Part shown: positions 28,747 through 39,408 of the stretch, piece by piece | Numbering within the stretch: the stretch's first letter is position 1 | Layout of the letters: each line of letters starts with the position of its first letter | Assembly (NCBI RefSeq): GCF_008725655.1 | Contig: NZ_VYXP01000002.1 | Coordinates: forward strand, 186,001-250,000 | Origin: Marinihelvus fidelis | GTDB lineage: Bacteria > Pseudomonadota > Gammaproteobacteria > Xanthomonadales > SZUA-36 | Direction of reading: 5' to 3' | DNA: 64,000 nucleotides | The notes under the pieces: model-generated | What the model saw: the letters and a program-made list of their open reading frames with translations, nothing else | What the model was told of the DNA's origin: nothing | The model's database searches: none | Program-made: the position numbers and the translations under genes

Positions 28747-29171
28747 CAGCGATAGACCGCTTCCGCGCGCCTGGTGAAATCGGCGACCAGGCGGTCGGCG
28801 ACGTGCGCGAAGCCGCGGCCGAAGGCGCCGCCGAACAGCCCCATGGTTTCGAACGACATGGTCAGCGTCACCTTGCAGCCGGCATCGCCCAGCGCCTCGA
28901 ACAGCCAGGCGCCGTTGAGCTTGCGGAACGGGCCGTCAACCAGGTGCATGTCCAGGCGCCGGCCCGGCGTCAGCGTGTTGCGGGTGGTGAACTGCTTGCG
29001 GATGCCGGCGGCGGCGATGTCCAGCGACGCCAGCTGGGTGGTTTCGCCCTGCTCCAGCACCGTGGCGCCGGTGCACCAGCTGAGGAATTCGGGGTAGGCA
29101 TTCACGTCTTCGACCAGGCGGTACATCTGGTCGGGGCTGAACGGAACGAGTGCGGTGCGGCTGATGTCCAT
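28746..29171 (-). CDS. ratA: RatA family START-domain protein (CoQ-binding / ribosome association toxin)
   Basis: The 141-residue product is a START/SRPBCC domain protein: ISRTALVPFSPDQMYRLVED, YPEFLSWCTGATV, LVDGPFRKLNGAWLFEAL and a C-terminal helix. Homologues are described as the RatA inhibitor of ribosome subunit association and as CoQ-binding Coq10-like proteins; the sequence does not decide between them. I start it at the ATG at 29171 (MDISRTALV). It is divergent from smpB, as in many gammaproteobacteria. Confidence 0.94.
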   Translation of the reverse strand: MDISRTALVPFSPDQMYRLVEDVNAYPEFLSWCTGATVLEQGETTQLASLDIAAAGIRKQFTTRNTLTPGRRLDMHLVDGPFRKLNGAWLFEALGDAGCKVTLTMSFETMGLFGGAFGRGFAHVADRLVADFTRRAEAVYR

Positions 29172-29267
29172 ATCGCGGTCTGTCGTTTTGGAGCGGCGCA
29201 AATATACCACGCGGGCCGGCATGGCCATCCTTTACAATACCCAGTCGGCACGAAACAGAATCACGAG

Positions 29268-29747
29268 ATGAACGCTAAAACCAAGGGCACGGGCAACGCC
29301 CAGAAGACCATCGCCCTGAATAAGCGCGCGCGCTACGAATACCACATCGATGAACGCTTCGAGGCCGGCCTGTCGCTGGAGGGCTGGGAAGTGAAATCCC
29401 TGCGTGAGGGCCGTGTGCAGTTCGCCGACAGCTACATCCTGTTCAAGGACAACCAGGCCTGGCTGTTCGGCTGCCGTATCGACCCGCTGCCGACGGTCTC
29501 AACCCATTTCACGCCCGACCCGCTGCGCACCCGGCGCCTGCTGCTGCACCGCCGCGAGATCGACCGCCTGGGCGGCCTGGTCGAGCGCAAGGGCAAGACC
29601 GTGGTGCCCACGGCCATGTACTGGTCGAAGGGCCGCGCCAAGGTGGAAGTGGGTGTGGCGACCGGCAAGCAGATGCACGACAAGCGCAAGACTGAGCGCG
29701 ATCGCGACTGGGCGCGGCAGAAGAGCCGGATCCTGAAACACGCCTGA
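29268..29747 (+). CDS. smpB: SsrA-binding protein SmpB
   Basis: SmpB carries tmRNA to stalled ribosomes. The 159 residues are typical: ALNKRARYEYHIDERFEAGL, LEGWEVKSLREGRVQ, LLHRREIDRLGG and the basic C-terminal tail KRKTERDRDWARQKSRILK that reads the empty mRNA channel. The ATG at 29268 was chosen by alignment; the frame is open further upstream. A TACAAT element at 29233-29238 is a likely -10. Its RNA partner, ssrA, lies in this window at 41.0 kb. Confidence 0.98.
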   Translation: MNAKTKGTGNAQKTIALNKRARYEYHIDERFEAGLSLEGWEVKSLREGRVQFADSYILFKDNQAWLFGCRIDPLPTVSTHFTPDPLRTRRLLLHRREIDRLGGLVERKGKTVVPTAMYWSKGRAKVEVGVATGKQMHDKRKTERDRDWARQKSRILKHA

Positions 29748-29751
29748 GCGC

Positions 29752-31581
29752 ATGGCCGAGGCGCTGATCTTCCTGGACCCGGACAGCCCGCTGAACCTGC
29801 AGGGGCAGATCCGCCAGAAACTCGTTGAAGGCATCCTGGGTGGCTCGTTCCCGCCCGGTTCCCGGCTGCCGTCCTCGCGCGGACTGGCCGACCAGCTGGG
29901 GGTATCGCGCAACACCGTGGCGCTGGCCTACGACCGCCTGGCCGCCGACGGCCTGATCGAATCGCGGGCCCGCAGCGGCGTGTTCGTCAGCACCCACGCG
30001 CTCGACGGCCGGGTGGGCTATTCCGGCGGCCAGGGCGAGGCGCCGGTGGCAGACGAGCGTTGGGCCGGTCGCATCCGCCGGCAAGCGCCCAGCGATAAGA
30101 GCTTCCGTATCCCGGCCGAATGGCAGCGCCACCCCTACCCGTTCATCGACGGCCATTTCGATGCCTCCCTGTATCCCACCGCGCAATGGCGCGAGGCCAG
30201 CCGCCTGGCCCAGGGCAGTCGTATCGTCGAGATTGAGGGTGCCGGCGGCGGCGATGGTGATGACCCGGAACTGGTCGAACAGATTCGAACCAAGATGCTG
30301 CCCCGGCGTGGCATTACCGCCGCTGCCGACGAGGTACTGATTACCGGCGGCGAGCAGAACGCGCTGTACCTGTTGACCCGGCTGCTGGTGGACCAATCCA
30401 CGACGGTGGCCGTTGAAGAGCCCGGCGACCCGCGACTGCGCCTGCTGCTGGCCCATGCCGGCGCCAGGCTGCTTCACCAGCCGCTTGACAGCAACGGCCT
30501 GCGCCTTGATGGCGACCTGGCCGCGGCCGACGTGATCTGCGTGACACCCAGTCACCAGGTGCCCACAGCGGTGACCATGGACCAGGCCCGGCGCACCGCC
30601 CTGCTGGGCCTGGCGCGACGCAACGGCGCGCTGGTGATTGAGAACGACTTTGAGACCGAGCATAACTTCCTGGGGCAGCCGCACCCCGCCCTGCGCGGCA
30701 TGGACCGCGAGGGCCGCGTGATGTACGTGTCCGGGCTGCCGCGGATGCTGTCTCCGGGCCTGCGACTGGGTTTTATCGTCGCCCCGGCGCCTGTCATTCG
30801 CGAGGCGCGGCGGTTGCGACGCCTGGTGGTCGGCCGCCCCAGCCTGATGACCCAGCGCACCGCCGCACTGTTCCTGTCACTGGGCCACTACGACGCCGCC
30901 AGCGCGCGCCTGCACCGCATCCTGGGCAGTCGTTGGGACGCCCTGCGCCAGGCGCTGAACCACTACTACCGCGACTCCGAGATCAGCCTGCCGACGCGCG
31001 GCGGCACGTCACTGTGGGTGCGTGCGCCCGACGACCTGCCGGTGAGCCGGCTGGTTGATGCCGCCGCCCGGCGGGGCATCCTGGTCGAGCCGGATACCCC
31101 GTATTACGGCGCCGCGTCCGGGGCACGGAACTTCTTCCGCATGGGCGTGACCTCGATCCCGGAAGAGCGTATCCGTGACGGCGTGCGCCAACTCGATGAA
31201 CTGGTGCGCGAGCTGCGCGGCGACCGGGTGCAGACTTTGCGCGGCGACCACCCGAATCGCGTCAGCGGAGAACAACTGGCGCGCTGGCTGCCCGGCGCCG
31301 TCATCCATTACCGGACGTTTTACGGCGACCCCTGCACCATCGACCTGCATGCCAACGGACGCATGAGCGGACGCGCCGGCCACGCCGACGAGGACCTGGA
31401 CGAGGGCCAGTGGTGGCTTGAGGGCGACCTCTACTGCCGGCGCTGGTCGCGCTGGGGTTACGGCGAAACCAGCCGCCTGGAAGTCACCCTGGAAGGACGC
31501 CAGATTCGCTGGTGGCGGCCTGGCGGCCACCTGGTCGACGCGGCGGAAATCGATATCCCACCCGAAAATCTGGCCCCATAA
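29752..31581 (+). CDS. MocR/GntR-family regulator lacking the PLP lysine
   Basis: The 609-residue product has an N-terminal GntR winged helix (about 15-80: LPSSRGLADQLGVSRNTVAL), then an aminotransferase-like fold I domain (about 110-485), the MocR layout. In MocR proteins PLP is bound by a lysine in an SK motif before xPGLRLG; here the site reads GLPRMLSPGLRLG, with Arg331 in the lysine position, so PLP binding as a Schiff base looks lost. About 115 extra C-terminal residues (YRTFYGDPCTIDLH, GRMSGRAGHADED) form another domain of unknown role. It lies four bases after smpB and upstream of the nitrilase/TonB-receptor locus, which it probably controls. Confidence 0.88.
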   Translation: MAEALIFLDPDSPLNLQGQIRQKLVEGILGGSFPPGSRLPSSRGLADQLGVSRNTVALAYDRLAADGLIESRARSGVFVSTHALDGRVGYSGGQGEAPVADERWAGRIRRQAPSDKSFRIPAEWQRHPYPFIDGHFDASLYPTAQWREASRLAQGSRIVEIEGAGGGDGDDPELVEQIRTKMLPRRGITAAADEVLITGGEQNALYLLTRLLVDQSTTVAVEEPGDPRLRLLLAHAGARLLHQPLDSNGLRLDGDLAAADVICVTPSHQVPTAVTMDQARRTALLGLARRNGALVIENDFETEHNFLGQPHPALRGMDREGRVMYVSGLPRMLSPGLRLGFIVAPAPVIREARRLRRLVVGRPSLMTQRTAALFLSLGHYDAASARLHRILGSRWDALRQALNHYYRDSEISLPTRGGTSLWVRAPDDLPVSRLVDAAARRGILVEPDTPYYGAASGARNFFRMGVTSIPEERIRDGVRQLDELVRELRGDRVQTLRGDHPNRVSGEQLARWLPGAVIHYRTFYGDPCTIDLHANGRMSGRAGHADEDLDEGQWWLEGDLYCRRWSRWGYGETSRLEVTLEGRQIRWWRPGGHLVDAAEIDIPPENLAP

Positions 31582-31609
31582 CGATAGAAGATCTGGCCCT
31601 ATCTGGCCC
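31568..31609 (+). promoter_or_regulatory. Three ATCTGGCCC direct repeats, probable MocR operator
   Basis: Perfect 9-bp copies of ATCTGGCCC begin at 31568, 31591 and 31601, spaced 23 and 10 bp apart. They span the end of the MocR gene and the 94-bp gap before the nitrilase gene. MocR regulators are known to bind spaced direct repeats, which makes this the natural operator. Confidence 0.6.
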
Positions 31610-31675
31610 GCGCGCCCGTTGCTAGCCTGAAAAGCGTTCAAGCCACCCGCCCCCGGGTGGCGACAAGGAGAACGC

Positions 31676-32550
31676 ATGAGCCACCTTCCCATCGCCGGCC
31701 TGCAACTGGAATTGGGCGCCGACGACAACCTGGAGACCATCGAACGCGAGATCGCCCAGGTGGCGAAGCGCTTCCCCTGGGTTCGAATGGTCATCCTGCC
31801 GGAGCTGTGCACGCGCGGCGCCTCCACCGACCACGCCGCCGAGCCCGGCTCGGAGGCCGAGACCCGGTTCCGCGCCGCCGCCCGTGAACACGGCCTGTGG
31901 CTGGTGCCCGGCTCGCTGTTCGAGCGCCGCGGCAACGCCGTGTTCAACACCGCGCCGGTGATCGACCCGACCGGTGAAGTGGTCGCGCGGTACGACAAGC
32001 GCCACCCGTTCCTGCCCTACGAGAAGGGCGTGCGCCGAGGCCAGGACTTCTGCGTCTTCGACGTCCCCGGCGCCGGCCGCATCGGCCTGATGATCTGTTT
32101 CGACATGTGGTTCCCGGAGATGGTCCGCCAGCTGGTCTGGATGGGCGCCGAGGCCATCATCGTACCGACGCTGACCAACACCATCGACCGCAAACTGGAA
32201 CTGGCCATCGCCCAGGCGAACGCGGCCTGCAACCAGGTCTACATGGTCAACATCAACGTCGCCGGTGACCTGGGCTACGGCCGCTCGATCGTGGTCGGCC
32301 CGGACGGCAACGTCATCCACCAGGCCTCGACCACGCGCGAGATCATCGCGCTGGAACTGGACTTCGAGCATGTCCGCCGCAGCCGCGAGCGCGGCATTTT
32401 CAGCACCGTCCAGACCCTGAAGAATTTTCGTGACGCCGATGTGCGTTACCCGGTCTACCAGCCCGGCGCCGGCCCCGGCGCGCTGGCTGAGCTTGGCCCC
32501 CTTGCACTGCCCGACGAAACCGACAATAACGGTCCCCATGGAGCACACAC

Positions 32551-32554
<4 letters not shown>
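31676..32554 (+). CDS. Carbon-nitrogen hydrolase (nitrilase superfamily)
   Basis: The 292-residue product has the Glu-Lys-Cys triad of the superfamily: VILPELCTRG (Glu about 43), YDKRHPFLPYEKG (Lys about 112) and GLMICFDMWFPE (Cys about 142). Members hydrolyse amides, carbamoyl compounds or nitriles; the substrate here is unknown. A strong AAGGAG ribosome binding site precedes the ATG. Its stop overlaps the start of the TonB-dependent receptor gene (ATGA), which suggests that the receptor imports the substrate or a precursor. Confidence 0.92.
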
Positions 32555-34935
<2,381 letters not shown>

Positions 34936-34957
34936 AGCCCGTAACCCGGCTTCATCC

Positions 34958-34995
34958 GCGGGCACCGGCACGACTCCCCCCCGGCCGGTGCCCGC
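34958..34995 (+). terminator. Strong hairpin after the TonB-dependent receptor gene
   Basis: Perfect 12-bp arms GCGGGCACCGGC (34958-34969) and GCCGGTGCCCGC (34984-34995) enclose a 14-base loop, 22 bases after the stop codon. No T-run follows, so it may act as a terminator-like or mRNA-protecting hairpin. Confidence 0.55.
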
Positions 34996-35067
34996 ACCCT
35001 GTTCCCGATCAACCCGGCGGCGACAATGCTAAAGTCGCCGCCATCTTCCCCTGAACGGCGCCGCGCC

Positions 35068-36501
35068 ATGCCCGTAGAACCCGTCACCCCGGCCATCGAT
35101 TTCGAGCGCGACCTTGCCGACGCCGAACGCGCGGCCGTGGCGCGGCCGGATGACCCCGGCGCGGCCTTGCGGCTGGCCGAGTGCCGGCTGTATTGCGGCC
35201 AGGTGGCACAAGCGCTGGAAGGCGTGCGGGCGCTGGAATCGCTGACCTGGTCGCAGCCGGAATGGCTGTTGCGGGTGGCCGAGTTCCACGTCCACGGCGG
35301 CCAGCACGAGGCTGCCTGGCGCTGCCACGAGCGCGTGCTGGCACTGTGCCCCGACGACCCGGACGCCCACTACGCGGCGGCGTCCAGCTGCGTGGCGCTG
35401 GGCCGCATGGACCAGGCCGACCAGTTGTACCAGCGCGTAATCGCGCTGCGCCCGGATGACTACGATGCCTGGCAGAACCGCTCGACGCTGCGGCGACAGA
35501 CGCCGGAAGCCAACCATGTTGAGCAAATGCGCTACGTGCTGGGGCACCTGGACGCCGACGACGACGGCCAGGTGCCAGTGAACTACGCTCTGGGCAAGGA
35601 GCTGGAAGACCTGGGCGAGTACGACGCCGCCTTCGGCCACTACCAGGCCGGCGCCGAGGCGCGCCGCCGACGCCTGTCCTACGACGTGGCCACCGATGAA
35701 TCGGTCATGCACCGGATCACCACGACCTTCGACGCCGACTGGGTCAAACAGGCCAGCGAGGGCAGCGACGTCCCGGGCCCCGTGTTCGTCATGGGCCTGC
35801 CGCGCACCGGCACCACGCTGGTCGAGCGCATGCTGTCGGCGCACCCGGACGTGGCCAGCCTGGGCGAGACCAACACCCTGCTCTACGCCCTGGTCCACGC
35901 GGCGGGACCACACGACAACCGCGAGCAGCTGTTCTCGCGCATCCCCGGCATCGACCTGCCCGCGCTGGGCGAGCGCTACCGCACGGCCACGCGCGGCTAC
36001 GGCCACGACGCGCCGCTGCTGGTCGACAAGGCCCCGCTGAATATCCTCTACCTGGGGCTGATCCTGAAGGCCATGCCCGGCGCCAGGGTGATCCACCTGC
36101 GGCGGCACCCGCTGGATGCCTGCTTCGCCATGTACAAAACGCTGTTCCGCATGGGCTATCCCTTCAGCTACCGCTTCCAGGATGTCGGCCGCTATTACCT
36201 GGCCTATCACCGGCTGATGGCGCACTGGCGCGCCGTGTTGCCCGGACGGTTCCTGGACGTCGATTACGAGGCCCTGGTCACCGATACCGAGCCGCAGCTG
36301 CGCCGCCTGCTGGACGGCGCCGGCCTCGACTGGGACCCGGGCTGCATGGACTTCCACCGCCAGGCCACACCCACCGCCACCGCCAGCGCGGCCCAGGTCC
36401 GTCGCCCGGTGTACTCCGATTCCGTGGGTCGCTGGCGCCGTTACGAGCGCCAGCTCGCACCGCTGGCGGCCAAGCTGCGCCAGGAAGGCGTCGACTGTTG
36501 A
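35068..36501 (+). CDS. TPR-repeat sulfotransferase
   Basis: The 477-residue product has an N-terminal array of tetratricopeptide repeats (about 1-200; for example DDPDAHYAAASSCVALGRMD) and a C-terminal sulfotransferase domain. Its 5'-phosphosulfate loop is VMGLPRTGTTLVERML and its 3'-phosphate motif is VIHLRRHPLDACFAMY. It should transfer sulfate from PAPS to an unknown acceptor, possibly a protein bound by the TPRs. I take the ATG at 35068; a GACAAT -10-like element at 35020-35025 argues against the upstream ATG at 35026. A paralogue lies at 39409. Confidence 0.9.
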   Translation: MPVEPVTPAIDFERDLADAERAAVARPDDPGAALRLAECRLYCGQVAQALEGVRALESLTWSQPEWLLRVAEFHVHGGQHEAAWRCHERVLALCPDDPDAHYAAASSCVALGRMDQADQLYQRVIALRPDDYDAWQNRSTLRRQTPEANHVEQMRYVLGHLDADDDGQVPVNYALGKELEDLGEYDAAFGHYQAGAEARRRRLSYDVATDESVMHRITTTFDADWVKQASEGSDVPGPVFVMGLPRTGTTLVERMLSAHPDVASLGETNTLLYALVHAAGPHDNREQLFSRIPGIDLPALGERYRTATRGYGHDAPLLVDKAPLNILYLGLILKAMPGARVIHLRRHPLDACFAMYKTLFRMGYPFSYRFQDVGRYYLAYHRLMAHWRAVLPGRFLDVDYEALVTDTEPQLRRLLDGAGLDWDPGCMDFHRQATPTATASAAQVRRPVYSDSVGRWRRYERQLAPLAAKLRQEGVDC

Positions 36502-38153
36502 CCGGTCGACTGTTAAGCCGGCCGCCATCCGGGGTGCTGCTCGCCGTTGGACTGATCCTGGCCACAGGCTGTGCCATCGCCGCCCAGGACCTGGATGCCG
36601 GCACCTTGCCCTTGCAGGGCCAGCTGGAGATCAACGGCGGGTCCTTCACCGATTTCAGGCCCAGCGTCGACACCTTCGACCTGGCAAGCGACGCCGGGCT
36701 GCGAGTCACCGAGTTCCCTGCCATCGACATCGACTGGGTCACCGACGGCGAACGGTTGGTTCCGACGATTCGCACGCCGGTCGGTACCGGCCACCCGTTG
36801 TGGATGTTTATCGCTGAGCCCGGGCGACTGGGCCCGGAAGCCGACGACGGTTCGCGGCCCGTGGCGTTCCCGTTCGCGCTCCGGCATGCCAATCACGGCT
36901 GCGTTCATTACGGCATCATCGAGGGCGCGTTACCTGGCCGCCACGCGGAACCGGCAGCGTTGGACCTGCATTGGCGGATCAACGCCGAGACCTGCGCCTA
37001 CCTGAAGTTCGATGCCAACGGCACGTTAAAGGCCAGCTGGACGGCCGGGCCGGTCGACGCTGCCGACGACGTGCTCGCGCGCGATCAGGCCTTGCGGCAG
37101 CGGGCCATGCCAACCCGCCCCTTGGGCGCGCTCACCGAGCGCTTTCCGGCCTTCGACGCCGGCGCATTCGCGCCGCCCGCCGATGCCGATGTGACCGCCT
37201 ATGGCCTGGTCGTGGACGGCGTTCACTACCTGGGCGACTGCCTGGCCCATGACGGCGAGAAACTGGCCTGCGAGCACCTGCCGCTACCGTCCTACTCCAC
37301 CGCCAAGAGCCTGTTCGCCGGGCTGGTCTACCTGCGCATGCTGAAACTGTGGCCCGAATTGGCGACCACCGCGGTCACCGACCTGGTACCGGAGTGCCGG
37401 CTGGCCGACAGGCGCTGGCGCGATGTGCGGCTCGAGCACCTGATGAACATGAGTACCGGCCTGTTCACTGACCCGGCCCACCAGGCCGACGAGGCATCGG
37501 CGACCATGGTGACCTTCTTTGACGCCATCAGTAACGCCGAGCGCATCGAGGTGGCCTGCACGGCCTGGCCACGGGCCGAGGCACCGGGCGTCACGCCGGT
37601 TTACCACACCTCGGACCATTACCTGCTGGGCGTGGCCCTGCAGCGCTTCCTTCGCCAACAACGCGGTGACGGCGCCGACATTCACCGCGACATCCTGCTG
37701 GGCGAGATCCTGGCCGGCGTCGATGCCGGGCCGCTGACCGGTTTCACCGAGCGCACCAAAGACACCGACGCGCAGCCGTTGACCGGCTACGGCCTGGCCT
37801 TTCACGTTGATGACGTGGCCCGTATCGGCGCCGCCCTGCCCGACCTGGCCAGGAACGGAACACTGTTTCCGGAAGACACCTATAACGAACTATTTTTCCG
37901 GAATATAGAACCATCATTTGTCTGGCCCCATGGTGGCGGTGAACGCTACCGTCATGGCTGGTGGGCCTATGACTTTGGCCCCGCGCTGGGTTGCTCGACG
38001 CCCAGCTGGGTGCCGTTCATGGCCGGTTATGGCGGCATCACCTGGGCCTTCCTGCCCAACCAGATGGTCTACTACCACTTTACAGACAATGGCTTCACGC
38101 CCTGGAAACAGGCCGTCCTGCAAGCTCACAAAGCACGTAAACTCTGCGATTAA
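36498..38153 (+). CDS. Exported serine hydrolase (beta-lactamase/penicillin-binding-like)
   Basis: The 551-residue product has a signal peptide (LLAVGLILATGCAIAAQ) and a C-terminal half that resembles class C beta-lactamase-type serine hydrolases: SxxK as YSTAKSLFAGLVYLRML (Ser about 261), and LEHLMNMSTGLF, the usual segment that follows. No canonical KTG box is seen; GGGERYRHGWWAYDF may stand in for it. The N-terminal ~200 residues are of unknown type. The start is a TTG overlapping the sulfotransferase stop as TTGA. Likely an esterase, amidase or transpeptidase-like enzyme in the periplasm; substrate unknown. Confidence 0.85.
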   Translation: MTGRLLSRPPSGVLLAVGLILATGCAIAAQDLDAGTLPLQGQLEINGGSFTDFRPSVDTFDLASDAGLRVTEFPAIDIDWVTDGERLVPTIRTPVGTGHPLWMFIAEPGRLGPEADDGSRPVAFPFALRHANHGCVHYGIIEGALPGRHAEPAALDLHWRINAETCAYLKFDANGTLKASWTAGPVDAADDVLARDQALRQRAMPTRPLGALTERFPAFDAGAFAPPADADVTAYGLVVDGVHYLGDCLAHDGEKLACEHLPLPSYSTAKSLFAGLVYLRMLKLWPELATTAVTDLVPECRLADRRWRDVRLEHLMNMSTGLFTDPAHQADEASATMVTFFDAISNAERIEVACTAWPRAEAPGVTPVYHTSDHYLLGVALQRFLRQQRGDGADIHRDILLGEILAGVDAGPLTGFTERTKDTDAQPLTGYGLAFHVDDVARIGAALPDLARNGTLFPEDTYNELFFRNIEPSFVWPHGGGERYRHGWWAYDFGPALGCSTPSWVPFMAGYGGITWAFLPNQMVYYHFTDNGFTPWKQAVLQAHKARKLCD

Positions 38154-38170
38154 TATAACGATATTTCATA

Positions 38171-39322
38171 ATGATAAATAAACTTTCAAGAAATAGCTTT
38201 ACATCTAGGATCGGCCTTGCCTTCCTCGCCACCGCCGGTCTTTTCTACGTCAACATCATGCCGGCGATCATCGATGGGCTGATCGAGGCCCTGGACTTCA
38301 GCAACCGCCAGGCCGGCGCGGTGGGCTCCGCCAACATGTACGGCGCCGCCTTCGGCGCGCTGTTGATCGTGTTCCTGGTGCGGCGGCTGAACTGGCGGGT
38401 GGCCTCGCTGGCCTTCCTGTTGACGCTGATCGTCATCGACCTGCTGTCCATCGGTATCAGCCAGCCCACCGCGCTGGTCGCGATGCGGTTCGTCCACGGG
38501 CTGGTGGGCGGCATGCTGGTGGGCACGGGTTTCGCGGTCATCGCGCGCACCGAGCAGCCGGACCGGACGTTTGGCGTGCTGCTGTTCGTGCAGTTCGGCC
38601 TGGGCGGGCTGGGCGTGATGCTGATACCCGGCCTTGTGCCGCAGTTCGGCACCGCGGTGCTGTTCCTGTCACTGGTGGCCTTCAGCGTGGTGACGCTGGC
38701 CATGCTGCCCTGGCTGCCCGACTACGCGGTTTCCGACCGCCCACCACCGCCCATCACCCGACGCGCGGCCTGGTCGCTGCCGCTGGTGCTGACGCTGCTG
38801 GCGATTTTCCTGTTCCAGGGCGCCAACATGGGGCTGTACGCCTTCATCATCGGCCTGGGCGCGCACTACGGCCTTGAGCAGGGCTTCATCACCCAGACGC
38901 TGGGAGCATCAGCGTGGATCGGCCTGGCAGGCGCCGGGCTGGTCATCGCCGTCAGCGACCGCATGGGCTACCTGCGACCGCTGACGCTGGGCATCGGCAT
39001 CACCGCCATCGCCACCTGGGCCCTGCTCTACAGCGATGTGCCGGCCATCTGGATCGCCTCGAACATGGCCATCGGCGTGACCTGGGCCTTCACGATCTCG
39101 TACCTGCTGGGGCTGGCATCGCGTTTCGACAGTCACGGCCAGATGGCCGCGCTGGCCGGATTCGCCTCGAAGATGGGGCTGGCCTCCGGCCCCATGCTGA
39201 TCGCCTTCCTGCTGGGTGAAGACCGCTACGCCCTGGTGATCGGGGTCTCCGCGCTGGCGCTGGTGGCGGCGATGGCCACCACCTGGATCCCGGCCCGGGC
39301 CAGGGACCGCGCCGCGGACTGA
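38171..39322 (+). CDS. Major facilitator superfamily transporter
   Basis: The 383-residue product has about 12 hydrophobic segments and MFS-like motifs (SANMYGAAFGALLIVFLVRRLNW between helices 2 and 3, and MRFVHGLVGGMLVGTGFAVIA). It is an inner-membrane carrier of unknown substrate. It starts 17 bp after the serine hydrolase gene and would be the inner-membrane step for a compound taken up by the TonB-dependent receptor. Confidence 0.92.
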   Translation: MINKLSRNSFTSRIGLAFLATAGLFYVNIMPAIIDGLIEALDFSNRQAGAVGSANMYGAAFGALLIVFLVRRLNWRVASLAFLLTLIVIDLLSIGISQPTALVAMRFVHGLVGGMLVGTGFAVIARTEQPDRTFGVLLFVQFGLGGLGVMLIPGLVPQFGTAVLFLSLVAFSVVTLAMLPWLPDYAVSDRPPPPITRRAAWSLPLVLTLLAIFLFQGANMGLYAFIIGLGAHYGLEQGFITQTLGASAWIGLAGAGLVIAVSDRMGYLRPLTLGIGITAIATWALLYSDVPAIWIASNMAIGVTWAFTISYLLGLASRFDSHGQMAALAGFASKMGLASGPMLIAFLLGEDRYALVIGVSALALVAAMATTWIPARARDRAAD

Positions 39323-39408
39323 CCACGCCACGGCACGAGCGCGGGGCGGCTTCGCCCTCCCCGCGCATTCCCTTACAATACGCCCCTCTTTCCAGACACC
39401 TGCCCGAC

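Noticed and set aside
35029-36528. A 499-codon minus-strand open frame opposite the first TPR-sulfotransferase gene
   Set aside because: The plus-strand gene has a clear P-loop and TPR repeats; the antisense product has no recognisable motif. Similar shadows lie opposite dnaK, the amidohydrolases and the second sulfotransferase gene.
39323-39408. A terminator after the MFS gene
   Set aside because: There is GC-rich sequence but no stem followed by a T-run.
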